In this document: positions 51,323-60,101 of the stretch, piece by piece
Layout of the letters: every line of letters starts with the position of its first letter
Numbering within the stretch: position 1 is the stretch's first letter
NCBI RefSeq assembly: GCF_024653915.1
Contig: NZ_JANLGY010000004.1
Location: forward strand, 1-64,000
Direction of reading: 5' to 3'
Source of the DNA: Sulfuricaulis sp.
Lineage (GTDB): Bacteria > Pseudomonadota > Gammaproteobacteria > Acidiferrobacterales > Sulfurifustaceae
DNA length: 64,000 nt
The notes under the pieces: model-generated
Told to the model about the DNA's origin: nothing
The model's database searches: none
Seen by the model: the letters and a program-made list of their open reading frames with translations, nothing else
Program-made: the position numbers and the translations under genes

Positions 51323-52570
51323 ATGAAACGCGTAGATGATTTTCGTCTGAGACTCGGCAAGCATGAGTTGGTGCCGATCATGGCCGGCGGCATGGGCGTT
51401 GATATCTCGACCGCGGAGCTGGCGCTGGTAGCCGCGCGCCTGGGCGGGATCGGCCATATTTCGGATGCCATGGTCCCTACCGTTTCCGATCGTCGGTTCA
51501 AAACCGGCTTCGTGAAGGAAAAACAGAAGAAGTACAAATACAACGTTGCCAACCGCGACAAGTCGGACGTGCATTTCAATCTTGAACGCCTGGCCGAGGC
51601 CACCAAGCTGCACGTGGGCCGCACCATGGAAGCCAAAAAGGGTGATGGCCTGATTTTCATCAACACCATGGAAAAGCTCACCATGAACAGTCCGCGCGAA
51701 ACCCTGCGCGTGCGCATTACCGCGGCCATGGACGCGGGCATCGATGGCGTCACGCTGAGCGCCGGGTTGCATCTGGGATCGCTCGCGCTGGTGCAGGACC
51801 ATCCGCGCTTCCGCGACGTGAAGTTCGGGATTATCGTATCTTCGCTGCGCGCGTTGCTGTTGTTCCTGCGCAAGAGCGCGCGCCTCAACCGCCTGCCGGA
51901 TTACATCATCGTGGAAGGCCCGCTGGCGGGCGGCCATCTCGGTTTTGGCATGGACTGGGTGCAGTACGACCTTAAGACCATCGTTAACGAGATACATCAG
52001 TATCTCAAGCAGGAAAATCTCGACATCCCCGTGATCCCGGCCGGCGGTATCTTCACCGGCAGCGACGCGGTGGAATTTTTCGAGGCTGGTGCGGCGGCGG
52101 TACAGTTGGCAACGCGCTTCACCGTGACGAAGGAATGCGGTCTGCCAGACAAGGTCAAGCAGGAATATTTCAAGGCCAAAGAGGAAGACATCGAGGTCAA
52201 CCTGATCTCGCCCACCGGCTATCCGATGCGCATGCTGAAGAACAGCCCGGCGATCGGCGCCGGCATCCGCCCGAATTGCGAAGCCTACGGTTATCTACTG
52301 GATGGATCAGGCAACTGCGCCTATATCGAGGCCTACAATCGCGAGCTGGACAAGCATCCGGACGAGGAGGACATTTCGGTCAAGGACAAGACCTGTCTTT
52401 GTACGCACATGCGCAACTTCGATTGCTGGACCTGCGGGCACTACACCTACCGACTCAAGGACACATCGCGCCGGTTACCGAATGGGAGCTACCAGCTCCT
52501 GAACGCGGAGGACGTGTTCAAGGATTATTTGTACAGCAAGGATCATCTCATCGCCTTGCCGGCAGCCTGA
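51323..52570 (+). CDS. Nitronate-monooxygenase-like FMN protein with C-terminal cysteine cluster
   Basis: A 415-residue FMN-binding TIM-barrel protein of the NPD/NMO family. Flavin motifs are VPIMAGGMGVDISTAELALV, IIVEGPLAGGHLGFG and VIPAGGIFTGSDAVEFFEAG. The last ~100 residues form an extension with many cysteines (CEAYGY, GNCAYIEAY, TCLCTHMRNFDCWTCGHYTY), which may bind a metal or iron-sulfur cluster. The substrate is unknown; linkage to the dsr region suggests a sulfur-related redox role rather than nitroalkane detoxification. It closes the co-directional run that starts at 47336. Confidence 0.82.
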   Translation: MKRVDDFRLRLGKHELVPIMAGGMGVDISTAELALVAARLGGIGHISDAMVPTVSDRRFKTGFVKEKQKKYKYNVANRDKSDVHFNLERLAEATKLHVGRTMEAKKGDGLIFINTMEKLTMNSPRETLRVRITAAMDAGIDGVTLSAGLHLGSLALVQDHPRFRDVKFGIIVSSLRALLLFLRKSARLNRLPDYIIVEGPLAGGHLGFGMDWVQYDLKTIVNEIHQYLKQENLDIPVIPAGGIFTGSDAVEFFEAGAAAVQLATRFTVTKECGLPDKVKQEYFKAKEEDIEVNLISPTGYPMRMLKNSPAIGAGIRPNCEAYGYLLDGSGNCAYIEAYNRELDKHPDEEDISVKDKTCLCTHMRNFDCWTCGHYTYRLKDTSRRLPNGSYQLLNAEDVFKDYLYSKDHLIALPAA

Positions 52571-52588
52571 AATCCACGACGCTGATTT

Positions 52589-53205
52589 TCAGCGATCGAT
52601 GACCTCGCGCGATTTGTCATGCGCGGGATCCTTGGCAGGCAGGGTATCGCCGACCCATTCGCCTTTTTTCCAGCCTGGCACCGGGGTGGAGCATTCATTT
52701 TTTGGTACAAAGCGAGAGCGTTGCACCAGCTTCATCTTGTGGATGTAGCGAGGGCAGTTGGCAAAAACTTCGCGCGCCCGCACATGCACGATGAACTGTG
52801 CCTCGGGGTATTCCTTCATGAGCGGATCTTCCTGGCTAATCGTCGCCTCGCCGTTCAGGCGCATGCGTTTCTGATTCTCGAAATCTATAAACAGCATGCC
52901 CACCTGGCGGGTTCGGAGAATATTCCCCATGGTGAGATACATGCCATTGCCGTCGTAGTTGGGAAAGGCGAGGGATGCTCATCCACGACGCGCACTAAAC
53001 CGGGTGCACCGGCTTTGTAGGAGCAATTCGCATGACCGCGCTCATCCACGGTGGCAATGAAGAACATGTCCAGACACTCGATAAAGTCTTTATCGCTTGG
53101 CTGGAGACTGTCTTGCACGATGGCCTCGTCGAGGCGATCGGCTAGACGACGGGTATCGAATTCATCCTGAAGCTGACGACTGCCGTCGTGATAGATATCT
53201 GACAC
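52589..53205 (-). pseudogene. Pyridoxamine-5'-phosphate-oxidase-family protein, frameshifted
   Basis: Two overlapping minus-strand frames together give one FMN-binding split-barrel protein. The first (from 53205) runs DFIECLDMFFIATVDERGHA to VRVVDEHPSPF, then loses similarity; the second frame continues with FPNYDGNGMYLTMGNILRTR and on to the end at 52589. One base appears missing near 52970-52978. It is therefore either a recent pseudogene or a single-base sequencing error. It is convergent with the nitronate-monooxygenase-like gene and divergent from nothing close. Confidence 0.8.
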
Positions 53206-53268
53206 AGCGCCTCCTTGCCCTTACGGGAATCAGGCCTGTGAAGGCCTGAGAGTTTCTCCCTGATGCAG

Positions 53269-53292
53269 CGCCATCGTCGCTGGCGCTTTTCT
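53269..53292 (+). terminator. Hairpin with T run
   Basis: AGCGCCA and TGGCGCT enclose TCGTCGC, followed by TTTCTATTT on the plus strand. It lies between the PPOX pseudogene start and the yqhA stop. It may terminate plus-strand transcripts or act as a shared processing hairpin. Confidence 0.5.
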
Positions 53293-53851
53293 ATTTATGT
53301 ATTTTGTCGGTATGGCTCTTGGTGCCCTCGGCGATGCGGTCCATGACTGCGAACAGCACACCGGATACGATCAACACAAAATGGATGCCAACCTTCCATG
53401 CCAGCTGCTTGTCCGCCACCGTCCAGCCAGCCGCGTCGCTGCCAACACCGATGTTGGAGACATTTACAAAGGCCTTCAAGAGTTCGATGGCGGAGATCGC
53501 CACGATCGAGGCGATGAGTTTTACCTTAAGGCCTGAGAAATCCACCTTGCCCATCCAGCTGGGTCGGTCCTCGTGGCCGGCGGTATCAATCTTGGAGACG
53601 AAGTTCTCATAGCCGCTGAAGATAATGATGAGCAGCAGGTTGGCCACCAGCGACATGTCCACCAGCGTCAGGATGGCCAGGATAACTGCGCTTTCGCTCA
53701 TGGTGAAGATATTCGGCAGCATGTGAAAGAAATCCTGACCGAATTTGACCAGCAGCAGGGCGATGGAGGCCACCAGAGCCAGATAAAACGGAGCCAACAG
53801 CCAGCGGCTGTTGAATATCACGACTTCTATAGCGTGCTCGACTCTTTTCAT
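53291..53851 (-). CDS. YqhA-family membrane protein (UPF0114)
   Basis: A 186-residue inner-membrane protein with four predicted helices (LLAPFYLALVASIALLLVKF, VILAILTLVDMSLVANLLLI, LIASIVAISAIELLKAF and IHFVLIVSGVLFAVMDRIAE). The start RVEHAIEVVIFNSRWLLAPF and GYENFVSKID are typical of the family. Function is unknown. It stands alone on the minus strand with a palindromic repeat upstream. Confidence 0.88.
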   Translation of the reverse strand: MKRVEHAIEVVIFNSRWLLAPFYLALVASIALLLVKFGQDFFHMLPNIFTMSESAVILAILTLVDMSLVANLLLIIIFSGYENFVSKIDTAGHEDRPSWMGKVDFSGLKVKLIASIVAISAIELLKAFVNVSNIGVGSDAAGWTVADKQLAWKVGIHFVLIVSGVLFAVMDRIAEGTKSHTDKIHK

Positions 53852-53940
53852 GTGAATGAATGATTAGTTATGTACGGGTGAATCGCTGGGCGGCATTATG
53901 TCGGGATTGCCAGAACAATCAAGCCGTATATGAAATTTTC

Positions 53941-54020
53941 ACCGCAGAGGGCGCAGAGATCGCGGAGCTTGTTCAGTTAATACCCGCGATTTTCTCTGCG
54001 TTCCCCGCGCTCTCTGCGGT
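53941..54020. repeat. Palindromic element upstream of yqhA
   Basis: A left arm ACCGCAGAGGGCGCAGAG and a long right arm ending GCGCTCTCTGCGGT are imperfect inverses. It resembles in style the inverted repeat before rarA. It lies between the yqhA start and the msrB stop. Confidence 0.65.
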
Positions 54021-54044
54021 AGACACTCATATATCAGACATTCC

Positions 54045-54440
54045 TTATTTTTTGTCCAGCTTCAGCGAAGCCGAGTTGATGCAATAGCGCAGGCCAGTCG
54101 GGTTCGGTCCGTCGGGGAAGACATGCCCCAGGTGCGCGCCGCACTGGTTGCAATGCACCTCGGTGCGTTTCATGAAAAAGCTGACATCTTCCTGCTCGGC
54201 GACATTTTCGGATTTCAGCGGGGAGTGAAAGCTGGGCCAGCCGGTGCCGGAATCGAACTTGGTGTCCGAGCTGAACAGCTCAGCGCCGCAACAGCTGCAT
54301 TGGTAGGTGCCCTTGTCCTTGCAGTCGTGATAGACGCCACTAAAGGCGCGCTCGGTGCCTTTCTGGCGCGTGACCTTGTATTGCTCCCCCGTGAGGATTT
54401 TTTTCCATTCGTCGTCGTTCTTGTGGATCTTGTATTTCAT
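54045..54440 (-). CDS. msrB: Peptide-methionine (R)-S-oxide reductase
   Basis: A 131-residue repair enzyme for oxidised methionine. It has the zinc pairs CSCCGAELF and [12 protein letters not shown], the substrate segment [13 protein letters not shown], and the catalytic cysteine in [13 protein letters not shown]. The start at 54440 gives the usual N-terminus. It is 18 bases from the PKHD hydroxylase gene on the same strand. Confidence 0.95.
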   Translation of the reverse strand: MKYKIHKNDDEWKKILTGEQYKVTRQKGTERAFSGVYHDCKDKGTYQCSCCGAELFSSDTKFDSGTGWPSFHSPLKSENVAEQEDVSFFMKRTEVHCNQCGAHLGHVFPDGPNPTGLRYCINSASLKLDKK

Positions 54441-54457
54441 GGCAGCGTCTCCGTGGC

Positions 54458-55132
54458 CTAGATGTCGCCCCACATGCGGATCAGGTTCATGTAGGCGGTG
54501 TTGACCTGAGTGGTTTCTCCCGCGTCGGGTGAAATTCTGAGCAGCTTTTCCCGCGCTTGATGAAGTTCATACAACAGCTCGCGCCGTGCCGGGTCGCGCA
54601 CCAGGCTTTGCACCCAGGTGACGGCCACGAGGCGCTCGCCGCGCGTGACCTTGTTCACGTGATGCAGACTGGAAGCGGGATACATCACGCCATCACCGGC
54701 GGCAAACTTGACCGCGTTGTCGCCGAAGGCGGTGCGAATGACGAGCTCGCCGCCATCGTACTGATCCGGCTCGTTCAGAAAAACCGTGATGGCGATATCC
54801 GAGCGGTACAGCACGCCGTCGGCGCCCATGATGGGATTGTCCAGATGATCGCCATAAGCCATGCCTGATTTGTAGCGCGCGTAGTAAGGCGCGGCCACGC
54901 GCAGGGGCAGAGCGCCGGCGCGGTACACGGGGTGTTGCACCAGCGCACCCATCACAAGGTTGTTCAGCAGGTCCATCTGCTTCGCGCCCTTATCCAGCTC
55001 CTGATTGTGCTTGACGCGTTGGGCCATCTGTCCGGCAGAAAGTTTCCCGTCCACGAATTTCGCATCGGCCAGCAGTTTGTGCACGGTATCGAGCTGATTC
55101 GGGTCGAGGACGGCAGGGAGGCGGAGCATCAT
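54458..55132 (-). CDS. PKHD-type Fe(II)/2-oxoglutarate hydroxylase (YbiX/PiuC-like)
   Basis: A 224-residue dioxygenase. The iron ligands are HLDNP (HxD) in [15 protein letters not shown] at about residue 96, and the distal histidine in [20 protein letters not shown], with an arginine that binds oxoglutarate. The start [20 protein letters not shown] and the [13 protein letters not shown] segment match the YbiX/PiuC family, often linked to siderophore receptors and iron shortage; no receptor is nearby here. It lies directly upstream of msrB. Confidence 0.92.
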   Translation of the reverse strand: MMLRLPAVLDPNQLDTVHKLLADAKFVDGKLSAGQMAQRVKHNQELDKGAKQMDLLNNLVMGALVQHPVYRAGALPLRVAAPYYARYKSGMAYGDHLDNPIMGADGVLYRSDIAITVFLNEPDQYDGGELVIRTAFGDNAVKFAAGDGVMYPASSLHHVNKVTRGERLVAVTWVQSLVRDPARRELLYELHQAREKLLRISPDAGETTQVNTAYMNLIRMWGDI

Positions 55133-55481
55133 GATGGGTTCCTGATGTTTGCCGGGATTATAGGGGAGGCCGACAAAATGTTAAAAAAACCAGTTAGCAG
55201 GTCCCCTCTCCCCTTGCGGGAGGTGAGGCGGGGTTATCATGAATGTCCAGTGGACATTCATGCCGCCGAACGGGCGCAAATGGTTCTTTTGCGCCCCGGC
55301 GGGAACAGTTAGGGTGAGGGGGATCACCCCTCATCCCCACCAGTTTCCTGCCGGGGTGCGCGAACCGCCCGCGCACCCGCTCGAGGGCGCGGATGTCCAC
55401 CGGACATCCGCGACACCTCCCTCTCGCCTCCCGCGAGGGGAGAGGGAGGCGAGCCGTTGCGCGCTGCACGCGCACTTCCTT
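55133..55481. repeat. Gene-free stretch filled by palindromic repeats
   Basis: No gene is supported in these 349 bases. Parts in order: CCCCTCTCCCCTTGCGGGAG; GTGAGGCGGG; a perfect 25-base palindrome at 55238-55262 (arms CATGAATGTCCA); CGCCGAAC; the hairpin GGGCGCAAA/TTTTGCGCCC; a second 25-base palindrome at 55388-55412 (arms CGCGGATGTCC round ACC); and a terminal CTCGCCTCCC-type inverted block before 55460. This is the most complete example of the linked-hairpin family. Confidence 0.75.
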
Positions 55482-56195
55482 CTATCGGTAAAAAAGCGAG
55501 AGTCCGCCCAGCAGGATCATCCACGACACGACCTTTCTGAACATCTGTTCGTTGATATGCAGGTGCAACTGGTTGCTGAACCATAAGGTAACGGCGAGAA
55601 ACGGCGCGCTGACCGCCATCATCCACAGGATTTCCCCGGTGTAGGTGCCGTGGACGGCGTACTCGGTCGCGCGCAGGCAGTTCATGGAAAGAAAAAAAGC
55701 GAAGGCGTAATGCCGTACGGTATTCTTATCGTGGTAGGTCGCGAGCAGCCGCGTCATGGCAATCGGCCCGCTAATGCCGAACAGCGCCTGCGACGTGCCT
55801 GCCAGTGTGTCCATCGCACGCAGGCCTGCTGGATTGAATTTCGCCCGGTGCGGCGCGATCACCATGAACAGCCCCGCCGCCGTAATCCCCGCCGCCAGCA
55901 GTACCCGGAACGTATCCGACGAAACGTTATAGAAGAGTGTGAATCCCACCACCGCACCCGTGAACGCGAAAACCAGCATGCCACCGAGAAATTTCCGGTC
56001 GACCTTTTTCGGCGAGCGCATGATACCGATGGTCGCTACCAGCACCTGCGGCAGAACCGAATAGACGACCAGTGTTTTAACGGGGAAAAGAAAACTTAAC
56101 AACGGAATCATCAAAATCGTCCCGGCGAGACCGAAGACGATTTCAAATGTGTAGGTAAGGGCGCAGACGAGAGTGAGGATGATGAGGGCGGACAT
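55482..56195 (-). CDS. TauE/SafE-family (TSUP) membrane permease
   Basis: A 237-residue inner-membrane protein with seven to eight helices (LIILTLVCALTYTFEIVFGL, MIPLLSFLFPVKTLVVYSVL, VLLAAGITAAGLFMVIAP). The TSUP family is linked to the export or uptake of sulfite, sulfonates and related anions. In a cell that makes sulfite by DsrAB, a sulfite exporter would be sensible, but the gene is not in the dsr operon and the substrate is not shown by sequence. It lies five bases after the 2OG-oxygenase gene on the same strand. Confidence 0.82.
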   Translation of the reverse strand: MSALIILTLVCALTYTFEIVFGLAGTILMIPLLSFLFPVKTLVVYSVLPQVLVATIGIMRSPKKVDRKFLGGMLVFAFTGAVVGFTLFYNVSSDTFRVLLAAGITAAGLFMVIAPHRAKFNPAGLRAMDTLAGTSQALFGISGPIAMTRLLATYHDKNTVRHYAFAFFLSMNCLRATEYAVHGTYTGEILWMMAVSAPFLAVTLWFSNQLHLHINEQMFRKVVSWMILLGGLSLFYR

Positions 56196-56200
56196 TTAGT

Positions 56201-56773
56201 TCACGCGAAACATACCCAAGTTGTTGCAATATATTTGATTCCTTTCGCCATTGTTACGGCACGATGAATATGCGTCCAGAACGGCGGGAATAGCACCAGC
56301 TTGCCTTCCTCGGGTTTGACCGAAATTTCCTGCAACGGGAATTCGGTCTCGCCGCCGGGGCCTTCGACGTCGTTGAGATACCAGATGGCGACCAACTGGC
56401 GCTGGCTGAATTCACCCGGGCCGCCGTCCACGTGCCAGTGGTAATACTCGCCCGGCTGGTAGCGCTGCATGTTGTAGCCGATATCCTTGAATGAGTTGGC
56501 GGCAAAGAACGGGAAGGTCTGGCCGATTTCATTGAAGTGCCTGGCCAGCGATTGCATCAGTGCCTGGTCCACGTCCTTCCAGTCGGCGCGCCCGCTGATG
56601 CGAAGGTCAGTGGTTTTCTTGACGCTGATTTCCTCGGACTGGCTTTGGCCGATGCGCCCGGCGTATTGCTGGTAGGGGTTGGCCTCGAAGCGCTGGATCA
56701 TGTCACGGCACAGCTCGCCCGGCAGGGCGTTTTTGATCTCGTATATAAAGGAGAGCGGCTTGACCTCGTGCAT
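56201..56773 (-). CDS. 2OG-Fe(II) oxygenase (prolyl-4-hydroxylase-like)
   Basis: A 190-residue double-stranded beta-helix oxygenase. Iron ligands are H-x-D in YYHWHVDGGPGEF at about residue 112 and the distal histidine in FPPFWTHIHRAVTMAKG at about 165. The typical sequence VAIWYLNDVEGPGGETEF links the two. Substrate unknown. It is the first gene of a short minus-strand pair with the TauE/SafE permease, and divergent from the HPP-CBS gene, whose start is 24 bases away. Confidence 0.85.
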   Translation of the reverse strand: MHEVKPLSFIYEIKNALPGELCRDMIQRFEANPYQQYAGRIGQSQSEEISVKKTTDLRISGRADWKDVDQALMQSLARHFNEIGQTFPFFAANSFKDIGYNMQRYQPGEYYHWHVDGGPGEFSQRQLVAIWYLNDVEGPGGETEFPLQEISVKPEEGKLVLFPPFWTHIHRAVTMAKGIKYIATTWVCFA

Positions 56774-56797
56774 GGAATCTTCGCGGGGGTAGTGTGA

Positions 56798-58021
56798 ATG
56801 ATGGGCGTTTTCGATTATCTTACGCGACCTTCGCGCAGGTCAAACCGCTCAAAACGCATGTCGTTCAAAGAGATCATTGGTTCGCTGTTTCATGTGTCCG
56901 CGCCGGTCGGACACAAGGAGAAGATCGTCTCCATGCTATCCGCGTTCGTTGGCATCCTGCTGACCGGCATCCTGAGCGCGAGTCTCGGCCACAGCGCGCT
57001 GCCGCTCATGATTGCCTCCATGGGCGCCTCGTCGGTGCTGCTGTTCGCCGCGCCGCATAGCCCGATGGCGCAGCCGTGGTCGTTTGTCGGCGGTCATCTG
57101 CTCTCGGCGTTCATCGGCATCACCTGTCTCAAATTCATCCCCAGCCTGTTCGTGGCGGCCGCGGTGGCAGTGGCGCTGTCCATCTTCGCCATGCACTGGC
57201 TGAATTGCCTGCATCCGCCCGGCGGCGCCACGGCGCTGGCCATGGTTCTCAGCGGTCAGGAGATGCATGTTCTGGGTTATGGCGCCATGCTCTCGCCGGT
57301 CGGCCTCAATGTGTTGATCCTGATGATCATCGCACTCTCGATCAACAACCTGTTTCCCGGGCGGCGCTATCCCATGCTGCCGGCGCCTGCGGGCGAGAAG
57401 GCGGCGCCGCCACCGGCACTGACCTTCGGCCGCGCGGTGCTGACCAGAGAAGATATCGAAACCGCGCTCAAGGACATGAACACCTACATTGACGTCACCG
57501 AGGAGGATCTCGAGCAGATCTATGCCCGCGCCTCGCTGCATCACATGCGTCAGCGCATGGGCGAGGTGACCTGCCGCGACATCATGACACGAGACGTGGG
57601 TACGGCTGAATTCGGCGATGAACTGGCGACGGTGTGGGAAATGATGCGTGAACGCAAGCTCAAGGGCGTGCCCGTGGTGGACCGCACGCGGCGCGTGATC
57701 GGTATCGTGACCATCGTTGATTTCCTGAAGCGCGTCGATAAAACACAACACCCGCATCCACAATTCTTCGATCGCCTGCGCTCCTTCATCCGCCGCACCA
57801 GCGGATTGACTTCCGACAAGCCAGAAGTGATCGGGGAGATTATGTCGGCGCCTGTCATGACCGCGCGCGAGGACACGCATATCGTGTCGCTGATACCGAT
57901 GTTTTCCGAGCACAACATCCACCATGTTCCGATCGTGGACGAGGACGGACGTGTGACGGGAATGGTAACGCAGACGGACCTGTCGGTGGCGATGTACCGC
58001 TACTGGGCGGCGATGCCCTAG
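56798..58021 (+). CDS. HPP-family membrane protein with a CBS-domain pair
   Basis: A 407-residue protein. The N-terminal half has five to six helices with the eponymous HPP in NCLHPPGGATALAMVLSG (about residue 145). The C-terminal half carries two CBS domains (DIMTRDVGTAEFGDELATVW and a second at IMSAPVMTAREDTHIVSLIP), which usually bind adenine nucleotides. HPP proteins have been linked to nitrite transport in plastids, but bacterial roles are unclear. Two ATG codons, 56798 and 56801, overlap; either could start the protein. Confidence 0.87.
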   Translation: MMGVFDYLTRPSRRSNRSKRMSFKEIIGSLFHVSAPVGHKEKIVSMLSAFVGILLTGILSASLGHSALPLMIASMGASSVLLFAAPHSPMAQPWSFVGGHLLSAFIGITCLKFIPSLFVAAAVAVALSIFAMHWLNCLHPPGGATALAMVLSGQEMHVLGYGAMLSPVGLNVLILMIIALSINNLFPGRRYPMLPAPAGEKAAPPPALTFGRAVLTREDIETALKDMNTYIDVTEEDLEQIYARASLHHMRQRMGEVTCRDIMTRDVGTAEFGDELATVWEMMRERKLKGVPVVDRTRRVIGIVTIVDFLKRVDKTQHPHPQFFDRLRSFIRRTSGLTSDKPEVIGEIMSAPVMTAREDTHIVSLIPMFSEHNIHHVPIVDEDGRVTGMVTQTDLSVAMYRYWAAMP

Positions 58022-58030
58022 AGAGCTGAA

Positions 58031-58150
58031 AAATAAAATGGACAGGATTAACAGGATTTTTCAGGATTCACAGGATTAAAGAATTTTTAGAATTAAGAAA
58101 TCCTGTTAATCGTGTTTTTTAATCCTGTAAATCCTGTCTGATTTTATCTT
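58031..58150. repeat. Inverted repeat of ACAGGATT units
   Basis: Left copies of ACAGGATT (GACAGGATTAACAGGATTTT and onwards) face inverted AATCCTGT copies, the whole spanning about 115 bases. It lies between the HPP-CBS stop and the convergent stop of the next gene and may form a two-way transcript end. Confidence 0.65.
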
Positions 58151-58156
58151 TTATTG

Positions 58157-58744
58157 CTAACCGGATGACCCGGTCAGTTCATCGAGGCGGCGTTTGTACG
58201 CCTGCATTCTTTTTTCGTAGGCTTCCTGCTCGGTTTCCATCGGTCCGGATTCCAGCCATTCGCCGGTTTTCAGGTCGCGCACCGCGAAGCGGTGACTTTT
58301 GCCGACTTTATACACCTTGGTGACGTCCTTGCCGGCCTGTTCCATGGCTTCGAGCTTTCCGAGTTTCTGCGCACGCGATGCGGCAGGCGCCGACGCGGTT
58401 GCCGGGGCGGCGTTCGCGCTTTTCTCGTAGAGCAATTCGGTGTGCAGCATTTCCCCGGCGGTGTCGATGCGCACGCCGGTGATGCCCGGTAGTTGCTTGA
58501 GAATGTAGCCGGCCATGAGCGTGATCATGGTTTCATTGGCGGTGCTGAGCGAAGTCAGCAGCTTGTTGGCCGCGATCTGGCAGCGCTGCTCCTTGTCCGG
58601 ATTTTCGATGAACTCGGGACCCATTTGCCAGCCGTGGTCCATGTCACTGTCCATCTTGCGATAGAAATCCTCCGCCTCGCGCAGCATGTGTGGCGGTACG
58701 TCCACCGCCAGCGCGCGCTCATCGACGATGATGTTGAGCTTCAT
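58157..58744 (-). CDS. Unknown conserved-looking protein, coupled to the upstream gene
   Basis: A 195-residue soluble protein. The first ~110 residues (NIIVDERALAVDVPPHMLRE, QIAANKLLTSLSTANETMIT, QLPGITGVRIDTAGEM) look like an ordered alpha-beta domain; an Ala-rich linker follows, then a segment FAVRDLKTGEWLESGPMETE with a basic C-terminal helix. The start at 58744 overlaps the stop of the upstream gene by four bases (ATGA). I do not recognise the family. Confidence 0.75.
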   Translation of the reverse strand: MKLNIIVDERALAVDVPPHMLREAEDFYRKMDSDMDHGWQMGPEFIENPDKEQRCQIAANKLLTSLSTANETMITLMAGYILKQLPGITGVRIDTAGEMLHTELLYEKSANAAPATASAPAASRAQKLGKLEAMEQAGKDVTKVYKVGKSHRFAVRDLKTGEWLESGPMETEQEAYEKRMQAYKRRLDELTGSSG

Positions 58745-59883
58745 GAGTTTGATGCGGTTTTCGGCAGGGGGCAAAACGCGGCCTCGGTTTCCGGCTCCAG
58801 CAGGTTCTCGATCGCCGTGCCGGCATCCTGACCTCTGTCCTTATATAGAGTGAGCAGGGTGCGTGCCGTGTCGAGCCAGCGGCGTTGGCCCTCATTCACG
58901 AATATCTGCAGCGCGCCGGTATCCTTGTCCACCACCCATTGCCGGTAGGCTTCGATGGCCTCGGGAAAGAGATGTTTGCGCATGCCGGTGAAGTTGGCAA
59001 AGTAGAAATGCAGTGAGCCGGTGTTGTTCGCCGCCAGCAGGGCGGGCAGGGTGGACAGGCAATCGGCCAGGATGTCACGCACGGCGCGGATCATGATTTC
59101 CACTTTTGAGCGTGAGAAGGCGGTAATCATCTCGTGCCACTTGCCGCCAAGTTTTTCACCTGCCAGACCTTCGCCGAGTTCGTGCAGAATCATGGCCTCG
59201 GTTTCGTTCTCGGTCATGCGATCGAGCGCCGAGTTCACGTCGAGATCGAAGGAATAACAATCCAGCGCCCGTTCCATGGCCTCGTTCTTGCGGTTCCAGC
59301 GCCACTCTTCGATCTTCTCCCACAGGAAGCGGCGTACCGATTCCTGACGGATGTAAATCGTCTGGCCCTGCAACATGGCCGGCGGGGCTTCCAGGTCGCG
59401 CGCGTATTCGCAGGAAGAAATGTAGATGGTGTAGCCGGCGCGCTTTTCCTTTTTGAGCAACGTGCCCAGAAAGAAATGTGGTTTGGAGAAGCGTCCGTAA
59501 CCGCCGCTGTACACATAGCCCTGGGGAATCAATTCACGATTGATGTTGTCGGCATCGAAAGGGTCAAACTTGTGTCTCTCGAGCGGAAGCGATTCGAACG
59601 GGTTTTCTTCGAGATCGGACCACAGGCCCTCACGTTCCTGCATCCAGGCACCCACTTCCTCGCGGGGAAGGTCAAGCGCGAACGGGATGTCGTTTTCCCA
59701 ACGGAAATACTCGCGCATCTTCAAGAGAAAAATACACAGCGTAAAGTCGCCCGCGTGCCGCGCGTCCGAGATGTGGCAATTTTTCTGGACCGTGTTGACC
59801 AGTTGTCCGAGATTCAGCATGAGGCCCAGCCCTGCGAGGTATTCATTAAAGTATAGGTCGATGGTGCCCCGGGAAACCAGCAT
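58741..59883 (-). CDS. Large unknown soluble protein, coupled to the downstream gene
   Basis: A 380-residue protein. It begins MLVSRGTIDLYFNEYLAGLG and has KPHFFLGTLLKKEKRAGYTI, QTIYIRQESVRRFLWEKIEE and AMILHELGEGLAGEKLGGKW. The last contains an H-E-L-G-E stretch that could bind metal but is not the HExxH of a protease. The start at 59883 is set by GGAGGAAAT just upstream; a longer frame to 59973 lacks such a site. It resembles a family of uncharacterised proteins in sulfur- and metal-cycling bacteria, but I cannot name it with certainty. Confidence 0.75.
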   Translation of the reverse strand: MLVSRGTIDLYFNEYLAGLGLMLNLGQLVNTVQKNCHISDARHAGDFTLCIFLLKMREYFRWENDIPFALDLPREEVGAWMQEREGLWSDLEENPFESLPLERHKFDPFDADNINRELIPQGYVYSGGYGRFSKPHFFLGTLLKKEKRAGYTIYISSCEYARDLEAPPAMLQGQTIYIRQESVRRFLWEKIEEWRWNRKNEAMERALDCYSFDLDVNSALDRMTENETEAMILHELGEGLAGEKLGGKWHEMITAFSRSKVEIMIRAVRDILADCLSTLPALLAANNTGSLHFYFANFTGMRKHLFPEAIEAYRQWVVDKDTGALQIFVNEGQRRWLDTARTLLTLYKDRGQDAGTAIENLLEPETEAAFCPLPKTASNS

Positions 59884-60101
59884 CCATTTCCTCCAAAACC
59901 CTTGGGTGAGTGCGCCTAATCCTCGGGCAGCCTCTCTTTGGTTCACCGATTCCTGGATTGCTTTCAGACCCATTCTGCGCCCATTATCAAAATATATGCC
60001 GGCATTTTGATATCGGTCCTTGAAAACCCGATTTCAATGGGTAATATATGCGCCGCTTTGACGCAGTTCGAATGTCTGATTTCTCTGAGGAGCAGCGTTT
60101 C

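Noticed and set aside
53206-53290. Glycine or thiamine riboswitch before the PPOX gene
   Set aside because: There are CTGAGAG- and CTCTCAGG-like words, but the remaining conserved core of either riboswitch is absent; the hairpin is explained as a terminator or processing site.
46971-53300. CRISPR array near the Cas6-like gene
   Set aside because: I looked for evenly spaced direct repeats in all gaps and found only inverted repeats and palindromes.
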